A stretch of 45,432 nucleotides of DNA from Mizugakiibacter sp. (GTDB lineage Bacteria > Pseudomonadota > Gammaproteobacteria > Xanthomonadales > Rhodanobacteraceae). Made by a program: the position numbers and the translations under genes. The DNA lies in the NCBI GenBank assembly GCA_003233305.1, contig QILI01000021.1, positions 1 to 45,432 of the forward strand. The letters run 5' to 3'. Positions 37,667 to 45,223 of this stretch are shown one piece after another. The notes beneath the pieces are model-generated. The model did not search any database, was not told the DNA's origin, and saw only the letters and a program-made list of their open reading frames with translations. Within the stretch, counting starts at the first letter, position 1; each line of letters begins with the position of its first letter.

Positions 37667-37672
37667 ATTGTA
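37667..37672 (-). promoter_or_regulatory. Putative -10 element of rnpB
   Basis: TACAAT on the minus strand lies 8 nt ahead of the expected 5' end of the RNase P RNA, matching five of six consensus bases. No clear -35 is seen 16-18 bp upstream, where the DNA is already within the 3' end of rsmI. Confidence 0.5.
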
Positions 37673-37688
37673 GCGGTAATACGACCGA

Positions 37689-38516
37689 CTATTGCTTGGC
37701 CTCCTCATACAAGATCCGCCGGGGCGCTCCACTAATAGCTGCCGCCAGTCGCGCCGCCCGTCCTGGAGGCAACTCCTGGCGCAACAAGGCAAAGATGCGC
37801 CGACCTTCGCAGCTCTTGCGCTGCTCGTCCCCCCCCTTGGCACCGGCCACCAGCAGCACCAATTCACCGCGACATTGATCGTCATCGGCAGCCACCCGGG
37901 CCGCCAGCTCTCCCAGCGATGCCGAAAGCACCGTCTCATGCAATTTGGTCAGCTCCCGGGCCAGAGTTGCCTCACGCTCGGCGCCGAAAATGCTGACGGC
38001 ATCAGCCAAACAAGCACGGATACGATGTGAAGATTCGTAAAAAATCAGCGTCCTGGTCTCTGCCGCCAGGGTAGCCAGGCGCTCTCGGCGCGCGGCCTGT
38101 CGAGCAGGCAAGAAACCCTCGAACACGAACCGGTCACTAGCTAAACCCGCCACCGACAGCGCCGCGATCAGCGCCGAGGGACCCGGTAGTGTCGCCACCT
38201 GCAGCCCCGCCTGCCGGGCCGCACGCACCAGCCGATAACCGGGATCACTGATCAGCGGCGTTCCCGCATCCGAGACCAGAGCAATATCCTCACCCGCCTG
38301 CAGGCGCTTGAGTAGCTGCTCCGCAACGTCCGCCTCGTTGTGCTCATGCATGGCCCGCAGCGGCGTAGCGAGACCGAAATGGGCCAGCAAATGGCGGGTA
38401 TGCCGGGTATCCTCTGCGGCGATCAAGGCCACGCTACGCAAAGTCTTCAAGGCCCGCGGCGATAAATCACCCAGATTACCAATCGGTGTTGCCACCACCC
38501 AGAGTGTGCCATTCAT
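37689..38516 (-). CDS. rsmI: 16S rRNA (cytidine1402-2'-O)-methyltransferase
   Basis: Methylates the ribose of C1402, the same nucleotide whose base is modified by RsmH encoded about 1.1 kb downstream. The protein has 275 aa, tetrapyrrole methylase fold. Motifs: LWVVATPIGNLGDLSPRA at the N-terminus, IAAEDTRHTRHLLAHFG, ALVSDAGTPLISDPGYRLV, TLPGPSALIAALSVAGL, and LIFYESSHRI. The start MNGTLWVVATPIGN is preferred; a longer in-frame start would add 18 residues with no counterpart. It is divergent from lpoA across 87 bp. Confidence 0.95.
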   Translation of the reverse strand: MNGTLWVVATPIGNLGDLSPRALKTLRSVALIAAEDTRHTRHLLAHFGLATPLRAMHEHNEADVAEQLLKRLQAGEDIALVSDAGTPLISDPGYRLVRAARQAGLQVATLPGPSALIAALSVAGLASDRFVFEGFLPARQAARRERLATLAAETRTLIFYESSHRIRACLADAVSIFGAEREATLARELTKLHETVLSASLGELAARVAADDDQCRGELVLLVAGAKGGDEQRKSCEGRRIFALLRQELPPGRAARLAAAISGAPRRILYEEAKQ

Positions 38517-38603
38517 ATATACATGCCTTGGTATGCCTTTATCTGCTATCGGAGTGCATTGGGCTATCATCGCAAAGCCGCCTCTTTTGTGCAGGATTCG
38601 ACC

Positions 38604-40385
38604 ATGCGTCGCTACTCTCTCGTGCTTGCCATCTTACTGACCATGGGTCTCAGCGCTTGTGCCACCCTGGGCGGTGGGCCAAGCCCCGCACAACAGGCGG
38701 CCATCGCCCAAGCCCAGGTATTGGAAACCCGTGGCGATTTCCAGGGGGCCGCCTCGATCTGGCTGGGCCTGGCCCACCAGGTTCCCGCCCAAGCCGATCA
38801 CTATCGCCTGCGGGCCGCCGAGGACTGGCTCAACAACCAGCAGCCGCAACGCACCCAGCAACTATTGCAGCTCATCAACGCCCAACAACTGCACGGCAAT
38901 GATATGGCTCGTTACAACTTGCTGCAGGGCGAACTGGCCGAGACTGCCGGGCATCACCAGCAGGCCCTGGCCCTGGCCAGCATGCTGCCCGCAACGCTGC
39001 CGCGAGCCTTGGCCATCCGCCGTGACCGGCTGCGGGCCCAGGCGGCAACGGCCAGCGGCAACACCTGGGCTGCCGCCGCGGCCCGTATGCAACTGGATCC
39101 CCTGCTGCTGGCTCCGGCCAAGACCGAGAATGCCGCCCGACTCCTGGCCTTGTTGGGCCGGGTAGGCGTCCAGGGCCTATTACACCAGGCCACCCAACTG
39201 CCGGCCGGCGATCCCCTGCTGCCCTGGATCGGTCAAGCTTTGCAGCGTCTTGGCAGCCGCCTGCCGAGCAACATGCCGCAACTCAATGCCCCTGCGGGCA
39301 CCCTGCTGGCACAAGGCCAGCACCTTGAGCGCGAAGGTTTTCAAAGCTACCAGCAGATCGGCCTGCTGTTACCCTTGAGCGGGCCGCTCTCCGCCGCCGG
39401 CAAAGCGGTTCGCGACGGCTTTCTCGCCGCCTATTTCCAAGCGGGCGATCATGCCGGACCCCGCCCGATGGTGCGTATCTACAACACCCAGGGGACTACC
39501 GCGGGCACGCTTGCCGCCTACCAACAGGCTCTCACCGAGGGGGCTGATCTGATTGTCGGTCCCTTGCTGCGACCCGCCGTGGATGCGTTGTTTTCTCAGG
39601 GTGAACCCGCCGTCCCGGTACTGGCGCTCAATCAGCCGCAAAGCGCCATACCGTCTCCTGCCAATAGTGCTGAGTTTGCGCTGATGCCTGAAAGCAATGG
39701 GGTGTACGACGCCGAATACCTGCTCAATCACGGCATTCGTCAGGCCATTGCCTTTTATGCCAGCGATTCCCGCTCGAGTCGGGCTGCCATGGCTTTTCAG
39801 GCCCAATTCGAAGCCGGCGGTGGAACCGTCAGTGCCGTCCAGACCCTGCCGGTAGGCTCAGTGGACTATGCGGCCCTCATCAAGGCCGCAGCCGCCAATC
39901 TAGCCGACAATGGCGGCATCTTTATTGCCGCGCCGCTGGAACAGGCCCGCTTGTTGGTACCGCAAATCCGCGTTGCCCAATTGAACCAGTTGATCGTCGC
40001 CACACCGCAGGTGTTTTCCACGCGCAGCAACCCCGGCCTGGATCGTGATCTGGACGGGGTAGTGTTTCCGGATCTGCCCTGGCTGTTCAACAGCCAGCCC
40101 GGCCTGCCACCACGGCAAGAACTGGGGCGTTGGAGCCCGGAAATCCGTGGTCCCGGCGCCCGCCTGTTCGCTTTCGGCATGGATGCTTTTTCACTCAGTC
40201 CATATTTCTCCTGGCTACGCACGCATCCCGGCAGTTACATTGGCGGTGCCACCGGTCAATTGACCGTCGATGCCACCGGCCAGGTGCAGCGCACCCCGGT
40301 ATGGGCCCGTTTCGACTACGGCGTAGCCCACACGATTGCCGGGGGTCTGACTGGTAACGGACGTGCTGAACCCAGGACCCACTGA
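38604..40385 (+). CDS. lpoA: Outer-membrane lipoprotein activator of PBP1A
   Basis: Lipoprotein that reaches through the murein to stimulate PBP1A. The protein has 593 aa, shorter than E. coli LpoA (678). A lipobox follows the signal peptide (LLTMGLSAC, cysteine at about 19). Residues to about 230 are alpha-helical and TPR-like (LRAAEDWLNNQQPQRTQQLL), and the rest is a periplasmic-binding-protein-like domain beginning YQQIGLLLPLSGPLSAAGKA. AGGA lies about 8 nt before the ATG; the frame opens earlier but without a signal peptide at its start. Order rsmI/lpoA/yraN matches E. coli. Confidence 0.9.
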   Translation: MRRYSLVLAILLTMGLSACATLGGGPSPAQQAAIAQAQVLETRGDFQGAASIWLGLAHQVPAQADHYRLRAAEDWLNNQQPQRTQQLLQLINAQQLHGNDMARYNLLQGELAETAGHHQQALALASMLPATLPRALAIRRDRLRAQAATASGNTWAAAAARMQLDPLLLAPAKTENAARLLALLGRVGVQGLLHQATQLPAGDPLLPWIGQALQRLGSRLPSNMPQLNAPAGTLLAQGQHLEREGFQSYQQIGLLLPLSGPLSAAGKAVRDGFLAAYFQAGDHAGPRPMVRIYNTQGTTAGTLAAYQQALTEGADLIVGPLLRPAVDALFSQGEPAVPVLALNQPQSAIPSPANSAEFALMPESNGVYDAEYLLNHGIRQAIAFYASDSRSSRAAMAFQAQFEAGGGTVSAVQTLPVGSVDYAALIKAAAANLADNGGIFIAAPLEQARLLVPQIRVAQLNQLIVATPQVFSTRSNPGLDRDLDGVVFPDLPWLFNSQPGLPPRQELGRWSPEIRGPGARLFAFGMDAFSLSPYFSWLRTHPGSYIGGATGQLTVDATGQVQRTPVWARFDYGVAHTIAGGLTGNGRAEPRTH

Positions 40386-40751
40386 GTGGCGATGCCCGAA
40401 AAAGGAGCCCGCTTCGAGGCCCGTGCCGAAAGCGCCCTGCAGCAGGCCGGCCTTGGTACCGTGCTACGCAATTACCGCAGTCGTTTCGGCGAGATCGACC
40501 TGATCATGGAGGATGGCTCCACCCTGGTCTTTGTCGAAGTCCGCTACCGCCGCCATTCCGGCCAGGGTGGCGCCGCCGCTTCGGTCGGGCCCCGCAAACG
40601 CGAGCGTTTGCTACGTACCGCGGCACTGTTTCTGGCCGAACATTCCCGCCACGCCCAACGTCCCTGCCGTTTTGATGTAGTCAGCTTTGATGGGCCGGAA
40701 CATGAAGCCCGCTTCCATTGGCACCGAGCCGCCTTTGAAACCACCGGATAA
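40386..40751 (+). CDS. yraN: YraN family (UPF0102) nuclease-like protein
   Basis: A 121-aa protein with an endonuclease-like fold. The characteristic core is NYRSRFGEIDLIMEDG followed by LVFVEVRYRR, matching the D-ExK-like pattern of the family, and PCRFDVVSFDG near the end. Function in vivo is not established. It begins with GTG immediately after the lpoA stop, with an ATG two codons later as the alternative. Confidence 0.88.
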   Translation: MAMPEKGARFEARAESALQQAGLGTVLRNYRSRFGEIDLIMEDGSTLVFVEVRYRRHSGQGGAAASVGPRKRERLLRTAALFLAEHSRHAQRPCRFDVVSFDGPEHEARFHWHRAAFETTG

Positions 40752-40758
40752 TCCTTAT

Positions 40759-42141
40759 ATGCCGCCTACTCCGCTCCCCCCCGGCCTGCTCGAAAGCCTG
40801 CAAAAGTCACTCCCTGATGGCAGTTTCATCCAGGATCCAGCCACCTGCCTGAGCTATGCCTACGACAACTCCCGCCGTCAGGCCTTACCCCAGGCGGTGG
40901 CTTTGGTCGACCGCCATGAACAGGTGGTGAGCATCGTCCGCGCCTGTCACCAGCACCGGGTGGCACTGACCGCCAGAGGCCGTGGCACCAATACCACCGG
41001 AGCGACGGTACCTATCGCCGGCGGCGTCGTCATCTCTTTCGAGCGCATGACCCGGATTCTACGGATCGCCCCCGAAGACCGGATTGCGGTCGTCGAACCC
41101 GGCGTGCTCAATGCCGACCTGCAGGCGGCCATCGCCCCCAGCGGCTTTTTCTGGCCGCCCGATCCGACGTCAGCCCCCTACTGCAGCATCGGCGGCAATC
41201 TGGCCTGCAACGCCGGTGGCCCACGGGCAGTCAAATACGGGGCGACCCGCGACAATGTGCTGGGCCTGCGTGCAGTGAGTGGCGATGGCCGTGAGTTCCG
41301 TTGTGGCGGCACCACCACCAAAGGTGCCACCGGCTACGATCTCACCCGACTGCTGATCGGCTCTGAAGGGACCCTGGCCCTGATTACCGAGGCGACGCTC
41401 AAACTCACCCCCCAAGCCGAGGCCCTGGCCACCCTGCGCGCCGAATTCAGCGATGTCAGCGCTGCCGCCGCCGCGGTGGCCCGAATCATGGCCCAAGCGG
41501 TCACCCCCTGTGCGCTTGAATTTCTCGATGTTGCCTGCCTGGATCTGGCCCGCCAGCGTGAACCCGAGGTGCTACCCAACGACACCGGCGCCTTGCTGAT
41601 GATCGAGGTGGACGGTCAGGCAGCCACCCTGGAGCATGCTGTGAAAGCCGTTTCCAAGGCCGCCGCAGGCAAGGGCCTGCTGCGCCTCCAAGTGGCCAGC
41701 GACCGCGGCGAAGCGGCCCAGTTATGGCGGGTCCGCAAGGCCTTGTCACCGGCACTGCGTGATCTTTCGCCCCACAAGATCAACGAAGATGTGGTGGTTC
41801 CGGTCAGTCAGGTTCCCGCTCTGCTCGCGGCCAGCCGCGAATTGGCCTCACGTTTCCGATTCCCCATCGTCACCTTCGGCCACGCCGGCAACGGTAACCT
41901 GCATGTCAACCTGCTGCCCCGCAACACTGCAGAACTGGCCCGCGCCGAAGACTGCCTGGCCAGCCTGTTCGCAACGGTCATCGAACTCGGTGGCACCCTG
42001 TCGGGCGAACACGGTATCGGCCTGAGTAAACGGGATTTCATGCCCCAGGCCGTGGACCCGAATGCGCTGCACCTGATGCAGGCCCTCAAGCAGAGCTTCG
42101 ATCCACACGGCATTCTCAATCCCGGCAAGTTGCTGCCCTGA
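40759..42141 (+). CDS. FAD-binding oxidoreductase, GlcD / D-2-hydroxyacid dehydrogenase type
   Basis: Flavoenzyme of the vanillyl-alcohol-oxidase fold that oxidises a D-2-hydroxy acid such as glycolate or D-lactate. The protein has 460 aa. The FAD-binding part has ALTARGRGTNTTGATVPIAG, FWPPDPTSAPYCSIGGNLA, and GYDLTRLLIGSEGTLALIT. The catalytic cap domain has FGHAGNGNLHVNLLP with its histidines and ends GGTLSGEHGIGLSKRDF. The exact substrate is not readable. No iron-sulfur subunit (GlcE/GlcF) gene follows, so it is probably a stand-alone enzyme. An ATG 57 nt upstream would overlap yraN; the chosen one begins MPPTPLPPGLLESL. Confidence 0.85.
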   Translation: MPPTPLPPGLLESLQKSLPDGSFIQDPATCLSYAYDNSRRQALPQAVALVDRHEQVVSIVRACHQHRVALTARGRGTNTTGATVPIAGGVVISFERMTRILRIAPEDRIAVVEPGVLNADLQAAIAPSGFFWPPDPTSAPYCSIGGNLACNAGGPRAVKYGATRDNVLGLRAVSGDGREFRCGGTTTKGATGYDLTRLLIGSEGTLALITEATLKLTPQAEALATLRAEFSDVSAAAAAVARIMAQAVTPCALEFLDVACLDLARQREPEVLPNDTGALLMIEVDGQAATLEHAVKAVSKAAAGKGLLRLQVASDRGEAAQLWRVRKALSPALRDLSPHKINEDVVVPVSQVPALLAASRELASRFRFPIVTFGHAGNGNLHVNLLPRNTAELARAEDCLASLFATVIELGGTLSGEHGIGLSKRDFMPQAVDPNALHLMQALKQSFDPHGILNPGKLLP

Positions 42142-42293
42142 ACCGGCATCACATCGCGATAATCCGGGGTATCTCGAAAACCATGACCAGCGCGCCCAAC
42201 GCAGAGAGTCGCACAGTGAGCAACGAGCACCCGACCCCACCATCGGTTTGCACAATAGATTTTTAGCGGTGTTCAGTAGCATCAGCGGCATCT

Positions 42294-43037
42294 ATGAAAC
42301 TCCACATCCTCAATGACCTGCACCTCGAGTTCGAGGATTTCGAACCTCCGGCCACCGATGCTGAGATCGTCATTCTGGCGGGTGACATCGGGGTGGGAAT
42401 GGGTGGCCTGCACTGGGCGGAGCATCGGTTCCCGGGCAAACCCGTGATTTACGTGCCGGGAAACCACGAGTTCTACCGTCATGACCTCACCCTGATCGAT
42501 GAACTGAAGGCTCAGGTATCGGACCCTATCCATGTTCTCAGCGATGACCAGGTCATCATCGATGACGTACGGTTCCTGGGTAGCACCCTGTGGACAGACT
42601 TCGCCCTCTTCGGTGAGGCAGACAAGTTTTTCGCCGTGCAGGCAGGGCGACAGCGAATGACGGATTTTTCCATCATTCAGAACCATGGCCAGCCGTTTAC
42701 CCCGGACGATGCCATTCGGTTACACACCGCCAGCCGCAACTGGCTTGCAACCATGCTGGCGAAGACCTTCGACGGCAAGACCGTGGTGGTCACCCACCAT
42801 GCCCCTTCACCACAATCGGTGCATCCCCGCTATGCCACCGACCTACTGACCCCGGCCTTCGCCAGTAATCTGGAGAATTTGATGACTGACAAACGGGCGG
42901 CCCTATGGGTTCACGGTCACATGCATGAGTCATTTGACTACGAAGTGAATGGCACCCGGGTAGTCTGCAATCCTCGCGGCTATGCACCGGAGGCACTGAA
43001 CCCCGGGTTCCAGCCGGACTTAATCGTAGCGGTCTGA
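42294..43037 (+). CDS. Calcineurin-like metallophosphoesterase
   Basis: A 247-aa protein with the full set of two-metal ligands: LHILNDLHLEF (Asp and His), ILAGDIGVG, VPGNHEFYRHD, VVVTHHAPSP and LWVHGHMHESFDY. Phosphoesterase activity is expected, but the substrate is not evident; the sequence is closest to general phosphoesterases of the type with CNPRGYAPE near the end. It stands alone between the FAD oxidase gene and the broken transporter gene. The ribosome site is weak. Confidence 0.85.
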   Translation: MKLHILNDLHLEFEDFEPPATDAEIVILAGDIGVGMGGLHWAEHRFPGKPVIYVPGNHEFYRHDLTLIDELKAQVSDPIHVLSDDQVIIDDVRFLGSTLWTDFALFGEADKFFAVQAGRQRMTDFSIIQNHGQPFTPDDAIRLHTASRNWLATMLAKTFDGKTVVVTHHAPSPQSVHPRYATDLLTPAFASNLENLMTDKRAALWVHGHMHESFDYEVNGTRVVCNPRGYAPEALNPGFQPDLIVAV

Positions 43038-43188
43038 CTGGACCCTTGAAGGGAAACTATAGATTCGGCCCATAAATTTCTACTCTGGGAACCTCTACTT
43101 GCTACCTTGGTGGCAGCAGTTGTTGCCCCCTGGGGGACCTCTAGTATCCCTAAACATTGCGCCCTCATCATCGCCCCTCGGGTATGAC

Positions 43189-43216
43189 CGGTCGGCGTGC
43201 TTCTCATGGCCGACCG
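43189..43216. other. Inverted repeat upstream of the nucleoside transporter pseudogene
   Basis: CGGTCGGC at 43189-43196 and GCCGACCG at 43209-43216 form a perfect 8-bp stem with a 12-nt loop, ending 8 nt before the ATG. It could be an operator or could hinder translation. The 187-bp gap before the ATG also contains GGGAACCTCTA at about 43088-43098, an 11-mer found again at the presumed insertion-sequence end (45223-45233). Confidence 0.4.
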
Positions 43217-43224
43217 ATCCGCGT

Positions 43225-44502
43225 ATGAAAACCATCCATCTGCGCCTCATCATCATGATCTTCCTGCAATTTTTTGTCTGGTGATCCTGGCTGACTACCT
43301 TGGTGGCATACTGATTTCTGACCCGGCACTGGTCGGGTACTGATTTTGGGGCGGTGTTCTCGACCATGGGCATCGCCTCGTTATTCATGCCCTCATTGAT
43401 GGGCATTGTTGCGGACAAGTGGATCAATGCCGAGCGGCTATACGGCCTCTTGCACCTGCTCGGTGCGGGCATGCTGTTCATAGTGCCAATGATCAACAGC
43501 CCTCAAGCCCTGTTCTGGGTGATGCTGCTCAACATGGGCTTCTACATGCCGACCATCTCCCTGTCGATCACCGTGGCCTACAGCGCGCTCAAGAATGAGG
43601 GTGCGGATGTGGTGAAAGACTATCCGCCGATCCGCGTCTGGGGCACCATCGGCTTCATTGTTGCCATGTGGATCATTAGCCTGCTGCACCTTGAGAAGAG
43701 TGCCAGCCAGTTCTATGTGGCCGGTGTATCCGCCGTGTTGTTGGGTCTGTATTCGTTTACCCTGCCGCGTTGTCCCCCTACTGACCTACATCATGATTCG
43801 CTGATTGAAGCGCTGAGTCTGCGTTCTTTCGCACTGTTGAAGAATTACAACATGGCGGTGTTCTTTCTGTACGCCATGGCCTTGAGGTCTTCGTTGCAAC
43901 TGACCAATGCCTACGGCGATACCTTTCTGCACAGTTTTGCCAAAGTCGCGGCCTATCGCGACCTGCTCACGGTGCGTTACCCGAACATCGTGCTGTCGAT
44001 CTCGCGGATGTCGGAAACAGTATTTATTCTGACCATACCATTTTTTCTTAAGCGTTTCGGCATCAAGACGGTGATGCTGATCAGTATGGTGGCCTGGATT
44101 TTACGTTTTGGTCTGTTTGCCTATGGCAATCCGGCCGGGCTGCTGTGGATGATCATTCTTTCCAACCTGGTCTACGGTATGGCTTTCGATTTCTTCGACA
44201 TCTCCGGTTCACTGTTTGTCGAAGACCAGGCCGACACCAAGATCAGAGCCGGCGCCCAAGTGCTGTTCATGATGATGACCAATGGTTTTGGTGCCGTACT
44301 CGGCAGCAGCCTCAGCGGCCTGCTTATCGACCATTATTTCACCCATTCTGACGGTCGTCTGATCTGGCACGGCATCTGGCTGAGCTTTGCGGCCTACTCG
44401 CTGGTCATCGCCGTGTTATTTGCGATCCTGTTCTGCTACCGGCACCTGCATGGTACGGCCGCACAACCTTTTGATACCGCCAATGCCGTCAGCAACCCGT
44501 AA
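43225..44502 (+). pseudogene. nupG/xapB-type nucleoside:H+ symporter with two in-frame TGA codons
   Basis: The frame from ATG 43225 reads KTIHLRLIIMIFLQFFVW, then TGA (43282), SWLTTLVAY, TGA (43312), FLTRHWSGTDFGAVFSTMG, and continues open to the TAA. In E. coli NupG and XapB the same spot reads WGSWLTTLGSYMF or similar, so the two TGA codons stand for a Gly and a Met inside the first membrane helix, without any shift of frame. The remainder (IRVWGTIGFIVAMWIISLLH, FILTIPFFLKRFGIKTVM, FDFFDISGSLFVE) is well kept. Initiation at GTG 43354 would give 382 aa lacking the first helix. It is most simply a recent nonsense pseudogene; TGA serves as a stop in many neighbours, so recoding is unlikely. 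Confidence 0.78.
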
Positions 44503-44658
44503 CCCAAGTACGGCTTTGACTCCCCCAACTGCAGCAATTAGCGATAGTCGGATTTAAGCCAATTATAAATAATTTTTTTACTATTCGTTCCTAGAATGGA
44601 TTTGGAGGTATCACCTTTGTCACAATTATATAAATTGTACATTCTATTTGTTTTGCTC

Positions 44659-44716
44659 AGCTAATGCCATGCTAAGCGGCGTGTTTTTTACGTCCGCTTT
44701 AGCTAATTGTTAGAAG
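44659..44716 (-). repeat. attC-like integron recombination site after the antitoxin gene
   Basis: Read on the minus strand, this 58-bp stretch shows the layout of an attC site. It has an R''-like TTCTAAC followed by AATTA, an L''-like GCTAAAGCGGACG, a short TAAAAAACA loop, an L'-like CGCCGCTTAGC, and an R'-like CATTAGC. L'' and L' pair as GCTAA-GCGG-CG with two unpaired A residues on one side, the extrahelical bases expected of attC. The stretch TCTAACAATT with AAGC and GACG downstream is like the aadA cassette attC as I recall it. The R' box departs from the GTTRRRY consensus (ATTAGCT). The antitoxin gene's last codons lie inside R'', as is common in cassettes. Confidence 0.5.
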
Positions 44717-44939
44717 CTGTTTTTTCTAAGCGCTCCGCCAACCAAACTTTTATAATAGATTGACGTGTAACACCCAAATGCCTTGCTTCTTTATCCAGTG
44801 AAGTAACCATCCAGGTCGGAAAATCAACATTAACTCGTTTTTGTTCTTGATTAGGTCTTCTTGCTTTTGATAAATCAAAAGCATCTAGAATATCTTCTTT
44901 GTTGTCATCAAATTTTTTATCTATTTCTTTAGCTTTCAT
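44703..44939 (-). CDS. brnA: BrnA-like ribbon-helix-helix antitoxin
   Basis: A 78-aa protein whose C-terminal half is a CopG/Arc-type domain: KRVNVDFPTWMVTSLDKEA, then LGVTRQSIIKVWLAERLEK, a strand followed by two helices. The N-terminal half is charged and probably wraps the toxin. Its start lies 11 nt inside the toxin gene, preceded by a strong GAGGTG ribosome site within the toxin's last codons, so the pair is coupled in the usual toxin-first order of brnTA systems. The gene is far more AT-rich than the rest of the window. Its stop lies in an attC-like structure. Confidence 0.8.
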   Translation of the reverse strand: MKAKEIDKKFDDNKEDILDAFDLSKARRPNQEQKRVNVDFPTWMVTSLDKEARHLGVTRQSIIKVWLAERLEKTASNN

Positions 44940-45195
44940 AGAAATTCACCTCTTCAATTCTTGAGCGACGAACTGAGATAATACGGATATTTTTACCGCG
45001 ATATGTAATTACTGCAGACCAGTATTTTTTCTTAACAGTGCCTATTACTAAGAATCTTGTTTCATTAGTTACTTTTTTAGATGGCATTTCGAGCATACCA
45101 GGGTCATTACACAGTGATTGAGCGACATAAAAATCAATGCCATGCTTGGCAAGATTTTGTTTGCTTTTATTCTCATCGTAATCAAATGACAGCAT
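44929..45195 (-). CDS. brnT: BrnT-family (DUF497) ribonuclease toxin
   Basis: An 88-aa toxin of the RelE-like BrnT family, which cuts RNA and halts growth when not bound by BrnA. The typical pattern is complete: FDYDENKSKQNLAKHGIDF at the N-terminus (with the K-H catalytic residues), the ETRFLVIG strand, and the final IRIISVRRSRIEEVNFYE, matching the BrnT R-I-I-S-A-R-x-A signature. AT-rich and distinct in codon use from upstream genes, it looks acquired. The start codon lies close to a palindrome that may be its operator, with no obvious ribosome site. Confidence 0.87.
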   Translation of the reverse strand: MLSFDYDENKSKQNLAKHGIDFYVAQSLCNDPGMLEMPSKKVTNETRFLVIGTVKKKYWSAVITYRGKNIRIISVRRSRIEEVNFYES

Positions 45196-45210
45196 GGTAT
45201 GGAATATATA

Positions 45211-45223
45211 CCTATACTATAGG
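45211..45223 (-). promoter_or_regulatory. Palindrome CCTATACTATAGG, candidate brnTA operator/promoter
   Basis: A perfect 6-bp-arm palindrome lies 16 bp upstream of the toxin ATG and contains a TATAGT and TATACT that could serve as a -10. BrnA-type antitoxins bind palindromes of this kind to control their own operon, so autoregulation is a reasonable guess. The adjoining presumed insertion-sequence end begins at its right edge. Confidence 0.45.

Noticed and set aside
43225-43360. UGA recoding (Gly or Trp) in the nucleoside transporter gene
   Set aside because: Many genes in the window end with TGA exactly where their families end, often overlapping the next start, so TGA is a normal stop here. 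Selenocysteine is not expected at these helix positions.
44659-44716. attC read in the plus orientation
   Set aside because: GTTAGAA fits R' somewhat better in that orientation, but then the cassette gene would have to lie to the left, where only a 150-bp empty stretch and the nucleoside transporter are found; the minus reading places the antitoxin stop inside R'' as in typical cassettes.
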